The translations under genes and the position numbers were made by a program. Below the pieces are notes generated by a model. The model saw only the letters and a list, made by a program, of their open reading frames with translations, searched no databases and had not been told where the DNA came from. From Mesostigma viride (taxonomy: Eukaryota > Streptophyta > Mesostigmatophyceae > Mesostigmatales > Mesostigmataceae), in NCBI GenBank assembly GCA_009746045.1, contig RPFO01000256.1, positions 194,501-258,500 on the forward strand: a DNA stretch of 64,000 bases. The letters are read 5' to 3'. Positions 24,441 through 36,071 of the stretch are shown piece after piece. Within the stretch, counting starts at the first letter, position 1; every line of letters starts with the position of its first letter.

Positions 24441-25880
24441 ATGAACAAGGCTACACAACTCCATCTCAATCCAGAGCGCTTCACTCAAGCTGTTCATGCG
24501 CATGATCCTCAACCGCCTTCGTTCTGCTCTCGACCGTCACCTTGGGGAGAGTCAAATGGGCTTTCGTCCTGGGCTCAACACCATCACGGCCATCTTCGTC
24601 GCGCGCCGCCTCTTCGAGGACTTGCGCTCGTGCAACCTGGTGAGTTTCCCGCCATCCTGATCTTCGTCGACTTCATCAAGGCTTTTGATTCTGACCTCTG
24701 GGCCGCTCTATGGGCTGTCCTTGCTCCCGCTCCGACGCGTCCCCACTCCCCTGATTACCGTCATCCGCACGCTGTATACGTATGAGGGGTCGACCACTTC
24801 GGTGCGCACTCAACACGGCTTTCCCCCACCATGTCCACTGCAGACCGGCGTCTGGCAGGGTTGCGTCCTGTCGCCGTACGGCCTGTTTATTATTGTAGTG
24901 GATTATGTTATGCGCCAGGCACATGCCCGCTTTGCTAGCATTGCAGGCCGTGCCCCTGGCCTAGTGATCACGAACGAGCTTGCATGGGGAAGGGGCGCCG
25001 ACTAACAAGCCGAGAATTGACTAGCTGACCTCATTTATGCCGACGACATCACGCTCATCGAGAAGCCGGAGTCTGCCCAACTTTGGCTGGACTTGCCTGG
25101 CGCTCGAGGCTCGGGTGGTTGGTCTCGAAATCGGCCTCAAAACGGAGGCCCTGGCTCTCGGCATGGCCGGGCCCCCGGCCGCCCACACTCCGCCTCTTAG
25201 ACAACATCAAGGTCAAGTACCCTAAGGCCGCTTCAAGCTGCTCGGCAGTTGGCTTCCCAACTGCGAGGACGACCGGACGACACGGATCGGCATGGCGTGG
25301 GCGCAACTCCATGACCACCGCCGCTGGTGGAGCAACCCCGCCCTACCCCGGATCGTCAAGCGTGACCTCTTCAAGGTCGTCATTCTGACGATCCTGACTA
25401 TACGGCGCCGAGACCTGGACACTGACGCAGGAGCTGGAGCAACGACTCGACGGCAAGGTCACCAAGACGCTGCGCAAGGCCCTAAACATCCCCTTTGGTT
25501 TGCACATTAGTAATGAGGATTTGTATAGCTGATTTGCCCTATGTTTCCCACACTGTGTGCCTAAGGCTTAGGCACAGCCGCCTGGGCCTAGCCGGGCACC
25601 TGGCCCGCACAGATCAGGTAGACACATCAGATAGGCTAGCTGGCACCAAGCCCGCCCAGCCTGGGCGTTATGTCCTCACCTGGCGTGCCCCCGGCCGCGC
25701 GCAGCCGGGCCGGCACCCGTGGACTTTTCGTGATAGACTCGGCATGGACATGTGCTACCCTAGACGTGACGGGCTCATGCACGCCCGGGCAGCCTCCTGG
25801 ATTGTCTATAATATGGAGGCAGATGTATAGAAACGCCCGCGTTTGCAAACACGCGGGAAGCACGCCAGACAGGACCCCTA
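24441..25880 (+). pseudogene. LINE ORF2 reverse transcriptase to C-terminus, degenerate
   Basis: Non-LTR RT blocks in order: ESQMGFRPGLNTITAIF-like start (about 24,550), FVDFIKAFDS (about 24,665–24,695), LQTGVWQGCVLSPYG (about 24,838–24,885), and LIYADDITLIE (about 25,030–25,060). The C-terminal LGLAGHLARTDQVDTS and later R-GRHPWTFRDRLGMDM (about 25,580–25,760) are of the kind seen at the end of many LINE ORF2 proteins. It finishes [15 protein letters not shown]-like at about 25,830–25,880. Frame shifts at about 24,640–24,700, 25,005 and 25,080 kill it. Confidence 0.75.
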
Positions 25881-26036
25881 GGGTAGAGAGGTTAGAATAG
25901 AGTTGGCTTGATGTTGTAGATATAGATTAGACCGGTAGGATTGTGTGTCCCCATCCACCCATCCATCGGGGTTAACTGATGCTCCGTGACTCCCCAACGG
26001 GAGCAAGAGTCTAATTAATTAATTAATTAATATGGA
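25868..26036 (+). repeat. LINE 3' UTR with terminal CAAC hairpin and (TTAA)n tail
   Basis: Begins right after the ORF2 end and matches 49,605–49,690 (GTAGAGAG-TTAGAATA..., TTGGCTTGATGTTGTAGATA, GATTAGACCGGT). It contains a short CCATCCACCCATCCATC seed (25,951–25,967) and a hairpin CTCCC-CAAC-GGGAG (25,990–26,003), then (TTAA)n at 26,012–26,031. Confidence 0.7.
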
Positions 26037-26139
26037 GGCAGATGGTATGCAAGGATAGATGGCAAGTAGTGATGAAGGAGATCACCCCCAAGCCTGTGGG
26101 GGCTCCGCGTGTGACCGCGTATGGCATTCATAGCGATTC

Positions 26140-26392
26140 GGGCCGTGGTGCCCACAACCCTGTAACTAGGACTTAGATAGCTTACATCATCCATCCCATG
26201 TTCCCCTCCCACTGAGGACTTATGCTCACGTGACGCAGTCATGTGTCTATTAATTAATTAATCAATCCATTCCATCCCAAGTTCCCCTCCCACTGAGGAC
26301 TTATGCTCACGTGACGCAGTCACGTGTCTATTAACTAATTAATTAATTAATTAATTAATTAATTACTTACTTAATTAATTAATTAATCTCAA
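26140..26392 (+). repeat. two retroelement 3' ends with TCACGTGAC hairpin and (TTAA)n tails
   Basis: CCCACTGAGGACTTATGCTCACGTGACGCAGTCA-GTGTCTATTAA occurs at about 26,210–26,255 and again at about 26,290–26,335, each followed by (TTAA)n. The upstream GGCCGTGGTGCCCACAACCC block (26,141) recurs at about 42,125, before a third copy of the same end. Confidence 0.7.
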
Positions 26393-26404
26393 TTCATATT
26401 CATC

Positions 26405-26822
26405 GTCCTGAAAGACTAGGGCTTAAGACGGGCCAACCAGGTAGACACCTCCTATGGCAGGGTCCCCTTGTCCCATCGCAACCCACTGGCAAACTTGCGT
26501 GCGCCCGGCACCAGCGCGGCGCGACCCGGACCTATGTGACACAACTGCTTGAAGATGCAGGGCTTCTGGGACTATCCGTACTCCGCGCCCGCATGATTGA
26601 CAAGGAGAAATGGGCTGCCATCTGCGATAAGCACCTTCCTGAGGGGTATGCTCCTGTTTTCTCCCCATGGGCCCCGCGGCCCGTTGCTAGCCAGGGTAGA
26701 AGTCCGCAGCCATGTACACATGTTGCCCCTAGGCCAGGGAATGCTACCACCACAAGCACTCGAATCCTCATAGCATTCACAAATGCTCGATAAGCTCCAT
26801 TCATTCATTCATTCATTCAATC
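26405..26822 (+). pseudogene. LINE ORF2 C-terminal fragment with hairpin and (CATT)n tail
   Basis: ANQVDTS (as in the 24.4–25.9 kb and 49.0 kb copies) opens the fragment. LLGLSVLRARMIDKEKWAAI and SPWAPRPVASQ-like text is shared with the 49.4–49.5 kb copy. The end is AGCATT-CACA-AATGCT (a 6-bp stem, 26,772–26,787), followed by a (CATT)n tail at 26,797–26,822: a different hairpin and tail from the TTAA-tailed copies. Confidence 0.55.
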
Positions 26823-26882
26823 ATTCACGTGCCTCCGTTGAGACACATATGCTCCATGAGACCGCGTGCCTAATTCAATGGA

Positions 26883-29800
26883 TCACTGGCGGCCAGACCG
26901 GGCCGCCTGGTAGGCAGCCTTCCGCGTCGCGAACCCTGTGTCCGGAATGGCCGTCACGTAGACCACTTGCTTCGTCTTCTTGTCCACGGACGCGTACACC
27001 ATGCTCTTGCGCGCCGCGTTGGACACCCTGGACCCCCCTGAGATGAGGATGGCTGGGATGATCGAGTCGGCGTCGACCACCGTCACAGTGAAGTAGGCGT
27101 GGAAATCCACAGGGTCGCCTGTAGAAGTCCACAATAAATGCAGAGGGGCCACATGCAGAGGGGGCCACACACGAGGGTCCACCAGTGTAAGGCGTCATAT
27201 GCAGAAAGGCCAGGAATTGGGAGGCACGGGGCAGGCGGTTGCAACAGAGATATATATATATATGTATATATATATATAGAGAGAGAGAGACTTTCCAACA
27301 AAGTGGTTGAGTTAAAGAAATAGCTTGCATGAGAGAATGTACAACAGTGGGTGGTTGAGAAAAACAGGTACCTTGTCATGTAAAACAGGCACGTCATGAA
27401 GTGCTATATTCATCCTCATAGTCAACACGATGCCAAACGTTTCCAGACCTTTGGCGGCTCGCGCAACATCCTCATACAACAGCTGCCTAATGCTTTCGGA
27501 GTCCTAAGATAACGGCTGCAGCGGACATCCTGCTATCGTCCCTCACAGCAGACATCAAGCCGGATAAAGAGCTTTGGAGCGTTTCCAGACTGGAGCTTTT
27601 CCTTACAGGATTGACCTTAGAATGCAAGACTGGCAAGCGCCATTGAAGCAGCAGCCAATGGCTAGGCACTTTTGCCATCTGGCGTCAGCCACATGGACGC
27701 CATGACCGCAAGAAGCTAGTGCTGCGTCGCGAGTACCAGTGACTATGGGACGCTCCAACATTATCGCAAGCCAACCCCCGTATCGTACGCAGGCAATGGA
27801 AGGCCAGGCGTCTTGCAAACCCAGCGCACCTGGGTAGGCGAGGTAGTCAGCCCCAAACTTCACGCCGACAGTCATGCGGTACCTGCCGTGTTCCAGCAGA
27901 ATCGTGGGCATAAGGGTAGGCATAAAGGTTGGCATAAGGGAGCAAGTCAGCAAGTCTGCTCGTAAGCAGGTAAGCAAGTCGGCAAGTCAGCAAGTCTGCA
28001 CGTCAGCAAGTCAGCAAGTCTGCACGTCAGCAGGTCAGCAAGTTGGCAAGTCGGCAAGGTAGCAAGTCAGCAAGTCGGCAAGTCAGCAGGTTGGCAAGTC
28101 GGCAAGTCAGCAAAAGAATGAGACAGCGATCAAGCCATGGGTAGGGTCATGGCAGCGGAGCGAGCCGGTCAAGTGACACAAGGATATGGCAACGTGCTAC
28201 TCAGAATGGAGAGCATGCACGCTCCGACATGATGGGACAGAACCATGAAATCAGGATCCAGCCAATCTCCATATTGCTGCGTTGCGCAGCCACACAACAA
28301 ACGACCATCATGGCCATCCCGGCTATCTAGCGCACTTGAGCGAGCGGACCTTAGACGACACGACCCCAGTAAGATGTGCAGACCACAACATGCCTACGCG
28401 CGTGCCGACGGACGCAGGACAGCCTTGTGTATGCATCAAAGAGACAACTTGTGGATATGTAGTCTGTGTTTATGTCCTCTCGGGGGAAAGCAGAACATTC
28501 CAATTCCCATGGCATCAGCCACAGGGAAAGCAGGCAGGGAAAGTCCCAGCAAAAGTTTCAGCTACGGTGGGAAGATATACTTACAGTGGGACGTTGTAGC
28601 TACAGTGGGAAAAACGCCAACCAGGGATAACCACATCATCAAGGGAGCACCCTTCATCAAGGGCATGTCCTTTGACACGCACATGGAATTGATGGTGGGT
28701 GTACGGCGAGAGCCATCCGCGTGACCACTACAATACCCCATCCTGACATTTGGCGTGGTACTACCACGTACCCCTTCAGCAGCAGGTCCCTCGAACACGC
28801 GGCAAAAGCTATGGAACATACATCAGCGATGGCAACGAAAACCTCAGGTCTGTTGCAGCTGCATCCCCTTTCACCACATACCCCTTACCGATCAATTAAA
28901 CTTTATTCTTTAGCTTGACTTTGCAGCAGGTCCTTGACCACGCGGAATCCATCACGCTGCAACTCTATTTATCAACCACGCCACTATACATAAGCAATTA
29001 AGAACCAGGTATTAAGGGTCGTGGTGACATCCAAGAGATCTAACTCTTATTTCCATCCTACCCCTTTAGCAGCAGGTCCTCGAACACGCGACACCGCTGC
29101 ATGAGCAGACTGTCGGGGTCCACGCAAAGGATGGCCGCGGCCTCCTCCAACGTGCGGGCTGTGGCATCCGCAAGCACCGCTGGCGAGTCGCCCGCTGTTG
29201 CCATCGCCAAGCGTTCAAGCAGCACCCACACGCAGGAGCAACGCGCCACACATAGAAACAAGATAAAGAAGATGAGAACATGGGAAATATGGGATGTCTG
29301 GGATCTATGGGACACATGGGAAGTATGGGTTAACCAGAACCGCAGAGCACAGGCACACACACACACACACACTTGGTAATAAACATATTTCGCATTTCTT
29401 TTTATTACTGCAGAATGCTAAGCAGGGATGAGGCTAGACATCTGTACATGTAGTGCGTCAGATGATGACTCAGTCTATCCGCTGCTTGCTTATTCTTACC
29501 ATGCCGATAATTAGAAAACATGTACAATTATTAGGAACATTAAATATTGATAGGAACGTTGCAGATTTTTTAGGAACGATGTAGCAAGCGACAGCAACGC
29601 TTCTAGTCCCGAGACAGCCACACGGCCTAAGGGGCTGACCTCCGATAGCGATACAGATACAGACAGATATGGACAGATACAGGCAGATACAGAGAGATAC
29701 CGAGAGATACAGACATCATCAGTTCATACTCTACGCGCATCTGCGGCCATTCGCTGCCATGTGCTGCCACCCTTTACCACCGGCTGACGTGTAGGTATTA

Positions 29801-31621
29801 ATAATCCTCGATCGTTAGCATCTGGCCTCCCTACAGACACGATCCACCACGTAGCGTCCGCTAGCATCCGCCTAGGACAAGGAAATCCTACCCCCATACA
29901 AACGTAACCAGCAACAAAATGCGGCTGGCATCTGCCCCCCTCCCCGCCCGCCCTCACGCCTGCACATTTACATTCCAACGTAACGTGCCGCAGCTGGCAT
30001 CAAACCCCCTCCCAAGCCACCTTCTTGCGTGCAATTATAGTAGGATATCATTTATTTGGGAGATGTAAGCCGGTATTTTCGTTTACAAACGCCCCGCTAC
30101 AGGCATCCGCCCTGCTCCCCGCTCTCTTGTGCCACCGTGGCAGCTGTAAGCTACTAGTTTCATCTATTGACATACCGCTACTGGCGTCCGCTCTCTCGTG
30201 CCACCGCGGCAGCCGGCGCGTCAACGGGAGTTCGACCATCCCCTCCTCGCTAGCGACCACCGCCGACTCCCAGTCCACGTCACGAGCGGCACCCTGGGCA
30301 CCCTGCTTGCTCCTCTTTCTGGTGAGGGATGTCGTATCCCTCGAATAGGAGGAGGTTGTATCCACGGACACCGGATACTGGGAAGTCTCCGGCAACGCAT
30401 CTTGTTGCCCCTTTGCGGACGCCTGCGGTAGCCCTTCGCCTGATGGGGAGGGCGTTGGTGTTGGCCTCGCCACGGGGCCATCCGTTGCAGTTGCCAGCAC
30501 GGCGGCGTCATGGGCTTGCTGCCGTGGTGCGGCGCCATCGTCGCCTCCTTGACTTGTGGTAGCGGCATCATCATCGGCTTGTTTCCTGCTCATGTCTTGC
30601 TCGCTGCCCGGATCGCCTCGGTGGCACGACAGACGGGGCCCAGGAGAGAGCAGGAGTGTGCCGGACGCCAGGGGGGATGCTGTGTCCAGGGATGCACAGG
30701 GACCCACGAGCCGGAGATACCCTGAGCAGGGGGCGGGGGGGGAAAGGAGACACCAGGGAGCGCGTTCGGTGGAATCGTTCCAGTGGGAGGGGGGAGAACA
30801 CGACCAGAGCCCGGGGGTGGGGGAAGGCGGCAGGGAATCCTGATTGTGGTTCTCTGAACCCAGTGTCTGCATTATGAGATGGAAGAGTAGCCGCTACAGC
30901 AAGGTTAATGAAGCCACCGGGGGGGAGGATGGCAGGGAGCGGATGTTCTCAAATACCACGCAGTTTCTTTCTTTGCACGCACAAAGCACTTATGTTGCTT
31001 TGCACACGGCGCAACAGCGACCCATGCCATGCCCACCCCAGTCCCCTCCTCATGCCCGGCATATCGACCTCATGCCAGTCCAGCCCATGCCTTGCCCACG
31101 CCTAGCCCACGCCTGGCCCACGCCTGGCCCACGCCTGGCCCACGCAACGACAGCTCTTGGTGCCACCTACCCGACGCCAGGTTTAGGCGCCACCTACTCT
31201 AGCAAATCTGAACCAACTCTTGCTAGGCTGCCATCCATGATTAGTTCTCATGGTTACTACAACCCCCCCAGCCAAATTACCCTGTTTGAGGCTGTTACAT
31301 AGCCTGTATGTACACACTGGCTGTTTGTTCATACTACTATGTGTAGGCGCCACCCACCTCTGGACAAGCCGATGGCCATCTCTTCCGCCATCAGCATAAG
31401 AGGCAGACCCGCGACCACGTTCTGCTGCGAGTAGCCTACCAGGGTGCCCACGAGCGCGCCTACGAGGCAGCACTGGGTGCGCAGCCAGTGGGCGCCTGGG
31501 AGGTGCAGGTGGGAGGTTGAAATGGGGTAGAGGGGGGGGGGGGGGGGGGAGAGAGGGAGAGGGAGGGAGAGAGAGAGAGAGAGTGTGTGTGTGTGTGTGT
31601 GTGGAGAGGGAGTGAGAGTGA

Positions 31622-31703
<82 letters not shown>

Positions 31704-34700
31704 GTGTGGATGCATGGGTAGGAGGGTGGATCGGTCCGAACTTTGTTAGGGAAAAGCAGCCACATAATTGCGGGTGAACATGCGAGTTGATGGGAAGCGA
31801 AAATGGGCAGATGCCTCCGGTGGCGGATGCCTCATTGCCTATCGTGGTTAGTGACGGAACAAGCACGCAGGATGTGACTCATCATCACATCATGCAGTGC
31901 GACAACTATCATGATTGCACATTGGCCAACAAGCACAGAAACCAACCCGCTTTTCTTATTTTGAAGCCAAAGGCTTGACACCACCACTTCGTGCAGCAAC
32001 ATTTCAAAGGGGTTTTTATTCCCCTTTTCCACTAGGGCGGGGGCCATCCTGCTACGACTGATGACAATCGATGACAGCTGCCCCAATCGCGGGTACCGCT
32101 TGGCAGGGCACCCGCGTCAGTAAAGGGGTTCGGTTCCGCTGTCCTGGTTGGGCTCAGGAAACGACCTCTTCCCGGCCACTGTGTGCCCTTCCCACATGGA
32201 CAGTGAGTGGCAGGGAAGGGCACTACTATCATTCCCACGATTACTATTATCATCATGATTTATCAAGGAGACAACCAGCGCAATAACCCATTATTATTAC
32301 TATTATTATTATTATCATTATTATTATTATTATTATTCCCACGGGGCCACGCACCCACTGTGCGATAATAAATACAAGCAAAGTCAATACCGGTGTCGGC
32401 GGAGCGCTGTATACAAGCCCATGTTCCTGCCCCATTACCTTCCCACGGAGGCAGTCGCTTACCTTTAGCCGTTTACCTGATTAGTGACCTTGATCCCCCA
32501 AGCTTGATGGCATGACCCTCGCGGCCGCTAGAATGAATGGATTAGGATGGCGCGACACCTGGCACGCACCCAGATAGCGCATCCCACACCATCCCGCCGC
32601 GGCTGCTAGGCTGAATGACATGAAATGTGACCCACTAGCCCGCCTGCCATGACATGGCTGCTGTCCTGCTGGTGTGCTAGGGGGCTACGGGTCTAGTGTG
32701 CTGGTATGCTAGTGTGCAGTGTGCTAGTGTGCAGTGTGCAGTGTGCAGTGTGCAGTGTGCAGTGTGCAGTGTGCAGTGTGCAGTGTGCAGTGTGCAGTGT
32801 GCAGTGTGCAGTGTGCAGTGTGCAGTGTGCAGTGTGCAGTGTGCAGTGTGCAGTGTGCAGTGTGCAGTGTGCTGGTGTGCTGGTGTGCCAGTGTGATAGG
32901 GTGAAAAAGCAGGATGGCATGACACCTGGCACGCACCGAGCGCGTCCCACACCACCCCGACGCTCGAGCTCCCGTACAGCGACACATCGACGGGGCCGAG
33001 AAAGGGCGGGTAGTCCTCCACCTTCCGCGTGTCCGGTTTCAGCAGCGCTGAGTTACATATAGGTGTGCGTGGTGCGGGGTTGTTCATGCATCACAAGCAT
33101 GCAGATCAAGGGTGGTTGGTACATGATGTGTGTGCGGGGCAAAAAAGGCGGGTAGTCCTCCACTTTCCTCGCGCCTGGTTTCAGCAGGGCTCCGAAAGAG
33201 ACAGGTGTGCGGGCGTGTATGTGCATCCAAACATATCCCTGGAACCCTGCAGGCCTGGGAGTAATGTTTTACAATTCTGAACATGCGCCCAGGATGAGCA
33301 GGGCTGCATTACACACGGAGAATGCGGTGGGATCATCGTTTATACTAAGTCACGCATGCTTACTATAACTAGTAAAACAATTTTTGACCCTATTGCTTGA
33401 ATAGGGTGTGCTGGTTACTTGCTTGAATAGGGTGTGCTGGTTACTTGCTTGAATAGGGTGTGCTGGTAACTTGCTTGAATAGGGTGTGCTGGTAACTTGC
33501 TTGAATAGGGTGTGCTGGTAACTTGCTTGAATAGGGTGTGCTGGTAACTTGCTTGAATAGGGTGTGCTGGTAACTTGCTTGAATAGGGTGTGCTGGTAAC
33601 TTGCTTGAATAGGGTGTGCTGGTAACTTGCTTGAATAGGGTGTGCTGGTAACTTGCTTGAATAGGGTGTGCTGGTAACTTGCTTGAATAGGGTGTGCTGG
33701 TAACTTGCTTGAATAGGGTGTGCTGGTAACTTGCTTGAATAGGGTGTGCTGGTAACTTGCTTGAATAGGGTGTGCTGGTAACTTGCTTGAATAGGGTGTG
33801 CTGGTAACTTGCTTGAATAGGGTGTGCTGGTAACTTGCTTGAATAGGGTGTGCTGGTTACTTGCTTGAATAGGGTGTGCTGGTAACTTGCTTGAATAGGG
33901 TGTGCTGGTAACTTGCTTGAATAGGGTGTGCTGGTAACTTGCTTGAATAGGGTGTGCTGGTAACTTGCTTGAATAGGGTGTGCTGGTAACTTGCTTGAAT
34001 AGGGTGTGCTGGTAACTTGCTTGAATAGGGTGTGCTGGTTACTTGCTTGAATAGGGTGTGCTGACACCGACAGGTAGCGGCGGATAAGTCAAGTGTGGGT
34101 ACCGCGGTAAGAAAAGGCGGGTAGTAACAAAGGCGGCAGCAAATAAATGCAGCAGCGAATAAAGGCGGCAGTAAAAGGCCTCGATGTGCGACATTTGGTT
34201 TTAGCAGGGCTGCCGGCAAGTGCGTGCGGGCATGTGTGTGCAGGCATGTGTGTGCGGGCATGTGCGTGCGGACATGTGTGTTCGGGCATGTGCGGGCATC
34301 CGTATTTAATTCTTCAAATTCTGGAGGTCTGAGTATATATATATATATATTCAGAACATGTGCCCAGGTTGAACATAGGGCTGCATCATACACAGGTGTG
34401 TGCGTGATGGAGTTTTGGCTCGAATCGTATAGGGTGTGGTGGTGGCTAGTTGCACATCATGTGCGTGCAGGCGCAAGGGACATCTGCCTGAAGCAGGGCA
34501 GAGCCGCATGTGGGCCTGTGGGTGTGGGTGTGTGAGGTGGTTGGTACATCACACGTGGGGGGTGCGGGAGCATCCATGAACGGCCACCGCAGGCCTTAAT
34601 ACTGTAGTATAGTGACCAGTGTATCCATGAACGGCCAGCGCAGGCCTGATACATGCAGGGCTTGCGCAGGGCTGCATCGTGTTTGCGCACGAGATCAGTA

Positions 34701-35486
34701 TATGTAGTCCTTGTCAAGGTAGTGGCTATAGGCCACTGTTATGCCACATCGCGATCCTTTCCTTGACATCATGATACCGTGTAGCGTGCTTTTCTGTGAT
34801 GACAACTCTAGTATACCCAAGACCACCGCACCATACCCATACTAGTCATACACGACAAGAAAAGGGAGTAAGCTGAAATAAATAGTTTACTACACAACTG
34901 TGGTGCATAGGGCACAACACAGAGCCATCATGGCCGAGCACTGTTGCAGCCCCTCCCCATTCCTCCTGCGTGTCTTAGATAGGCAAGCGTCCAAACAGCG
35001 TCATGACATTCACCGCGCGGCCAGCAAAATGTCAATTGAGTGCCAGCGGAGACGGTGGTGAAGGAGTTTGTTTTGACGATTAGGAGTACCTTGTACTTGC
35101 TTCCAGGGTATTCCGTCCATCTCGTCCGGAGGAAGATCTCGATACCTATCCTCCTCAAACTGAACCTCCTCCAGGTCATACAGAGCCATCATCGACCCCT
35201 TGGATCCAGACCCCTCCTTTGGCTTCATCTCGTTTTCGACTTCCTTTTTCCGCTTCTTCCCGCGCTCCTTTGCAGTGCCTTGGCGCGGCAACTGGAAAAG
35301 GTTCTTGTCGCCGACGGCCAGTCGTATATCGTACTGGTCGAGTGTGAGCTCTGCATCCCCTTCCCAATTCAGCAAGGTCTCAGAAGGTGGTGGATCGCAG
35401 CTTGCCGTGAAAAATGTGCACGCCCTACCCTCTGCCATTAGCTCAAGCCCGTCACTGGCGAATTCCTCCTGCATGATTGCGTCCAT
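26883..35486 (-). CDS. SEN34: tRNA-splicing endonuclease catalytic subunit SEN34 with DRY_EERY-like N-terminal extension
   Basis: Cuts introns out of precursor tRNAs as the 3'-site catalytic subunit of the SEN complex (family knowledge). Exons on the minus strand: 35486–35090, 33047–32937, 31495–31358, ~29194–29062, 27882–27830, 27118–26883. Phases agree and total 1,068 nt (355 aa). The SEN34 N-domain is VSLYGSSSVGVVWD...HWLR and QQNVVAGLPLMLMAEE. The catalytic domain is CRVFEDLLLKG-YRMTVGVKFGADYLAYPGDP, then FHAYF and NAARKS. Tyr, His and Lys lie 8 and 31 residues apart, exactly as in human TSEN34. Exon 1 (132 aa) instead carries EGRACTFF, LLNWEGDAELTLDQYDIRL and FEEDRYRDL, resembling the DRY_EERY domain of SWAP/CLASRP splicing proteins. 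It joins exon 2 in phase through CAAG|GTACTCC, but could be a separate gene. The exon 4 acceptor is uncertain; three in-phase AGs exist. Confidence 0.85.
27246..27296. repeat. (TA)n–(GA)n microsatellite
   Basis: TATATATATATATG/TATATATA followed by GAGAGAGAGA. It lies in the last intron of the SEN34 gene. Confidence 0.9.
27935..28118. repeat. imperfect 8-bp AGCAAGTC repeat
   Basis: About twenty loose units of AGCAAGTC / GGCAAGTC / TGCACGTC, some merged. Upstream of exon 5 of the SEN34 gene (minus orientation), i.e. in intron 4. Confidence 0.85.
28775..28948 (-). repeat. echoes of the SEN34 exon 4 end in intron 4
   Basis: The exon 4 end on the plus strand reads CCCCTTTAGCAGCAGGTCC then TCGAACACGCG (29,061–29,091). 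Copies occur at about 28,779–28,803 (CCCCTTCAGCAGCAGGTCCC) and 28,921–28,947 (TTGCAGCAGGTCCTTGACC), both on the intron side. Confidence 0.8.
29640..29715. repeat. GATACA-type short tandem repeat
   Basis: GATAC(A/C)GA units repeated with substitutions. Intron 3 of the SEN34 gene; no coding sequence. Confidence 0.8.
31155..31375 (-). repeat. echoes of the SEN34 exon 3 end
   Basis: The exon 3 donor region (plus-strand GGCGCCACCCACCTCTGGAC, 31,346–31,365) is echoed at about 31,186–31,206 (GGCGCCACCTACTCTAGC) and more weakly at about 31,160–31,175 (GGTGCCACCTACC). Both are on the intron side. Confidence 0.65.
31526..31705. repeat. poly-G, (GA)n and (GT)n compound microsatellite
   Basis: A run of G (about 31,531–31,549), then alternating GAGA and GTGT blocks to 31,705. 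It lies immediately upstream of SEN34 exon 3 on the minus strand, so it reads as a C/T-rich tract before the acceptor. Long HTHT and SLSL ORFs over it are artefacts. Confidence 0.95.
32283..32337. repeat. (ATT)n microsatellite
   Basis: About 16 ATT units with one ATC interruption, in intron 2 of the SEN34 gene. Confidence 0.9.
32545..32965 (-). repeat. echo of the SEN34 exon 2 end
   Basis: The exon 2 end and donor (plus-strand GACACCTGGCACGCACCGAGCG then TCCCACACCA, 32,921–32,955) is echoed at about 32,557–32,595 (GACACCTGGCACGCACCCAG, then GCATCCCACACCATCCC). Donor context GTGCGTGCCAGGTGTC is preserved in the echo. Confidence 0.85.
32697..32882. repeat. 7-bp AGTGTGC tandem array
   Basis: About 24 units of AGTGTGC, with GCTGGTGT variants at both ends. 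The 7-bp unit shifts frame each copy, giving ORFs with a 21-bp protein period (QCAVCSV) that are not genes. Intron 2 of the SEN34 gene. Confidence 0.97.
33140..34215 (-). repeat. upstream echoes of the SEN34 exon 2 start
   Basis: Exon 2's first part (plus-strand GGCGGGTAGTCCTCCACCTT ... GTTTCAGCAGCGCTGAG, 33,006–33,052) is echoed at about 33,148–33,195 (GGCGGGTAGTCCTCCACTTT ... GTTTCAGCAGGGCT). A weaker echo at about 34,116–34,213 has GGCGGGTAGTAACAAAGG and GGTTTTAGCAGGGCTGCCG. They lie on the upstream (acceptor) side of the exon. Confidence 0.8.
33387..34063. repeat. 26-bp tandem array
   Basis: About 26 nearly perfect copies of a 26-bp unit, ACTTGCTTGAATAGGG followed by TGTGCTGGTA. The only common variant is GGTAAC versus GGTTAC. 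Intron 1 of the SEN34 gene. A 208-codon ORF across it on the minus strand is an artefact of the repeat. Confidence 0.98.
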
Positions 35487-36071
35487 GCTGTTATGAGGCG
35501 ATGTGAGGTGTCCGCTTCTCTGCTATGGGACTGTAACAAACGCGTGCCACTCGACCGTTTTCAGGGACAAAATTCGCCAGTCACGTAAAAATGTCTGAAT
35601 AATGCCTGAATTGACATCCCTCGTATCACTCCACCACGCTGCCTTGTAAAACAAGCGGGGCATTACCGTTTCTTCCGCGCGAACCTCTAAATTCTTTGCA
35701 CCTGAGGCCAGAGTGACGCATCTATTTTGCAATTTTTGTAAATGCCGAACAGGCAATCGCGATATGCAATCCCTGATCCCGATTCCCGAGTAGAAAAGTT
35801 ATTCCCACACAACGCCCATTTCTTGTGGACCAGTGCCCAGTGGCCGCTGGTGTCACTCCACCTGTGTTCCAGTCAGTAGTGCCCGTGGCGACCTACGTAA
35901 TTGGTATCACACTCAAGTCACAGGGTCGAAAATGCTTGGAGGGTCGTATTGTCATCAACGGGTGTGACCGTGTGAGCTGTGAAGTGTGATCTGTGAACTG
36001 AAGAATTTGCGCGGGAAAGTCGACGCAGCGGGTCGATTCTGGCCTCCAACTGTATCTTACGACTTGACGTG
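35487..36071. other. 5' flank of the SEN34 gene
   Basis: No gene recognised. A 77-codon minus-strand ORF at 35,756–35,523 is open but unrecognised and could be an upstream exon or chance. Any promoter of the minus-strand gene should lie here; I see no clear TATA element. Confidence 0.3.

Noticed and set aside
32697-32987. QCAVCSV / HTAHCTL repeat ORFs
   Set aside because: Artefact of the 7-bp AGTGTGC array in an intron.
33387-34063. Possible CRISPR array (regular repeats)
   Set aside because: The 26-bp units are directly adjacent with no unique spacers, and the setting is an intron of a nuclear gene; it is a minisatellite. The same applies to the 33-, 38- and 91-bp arrays.
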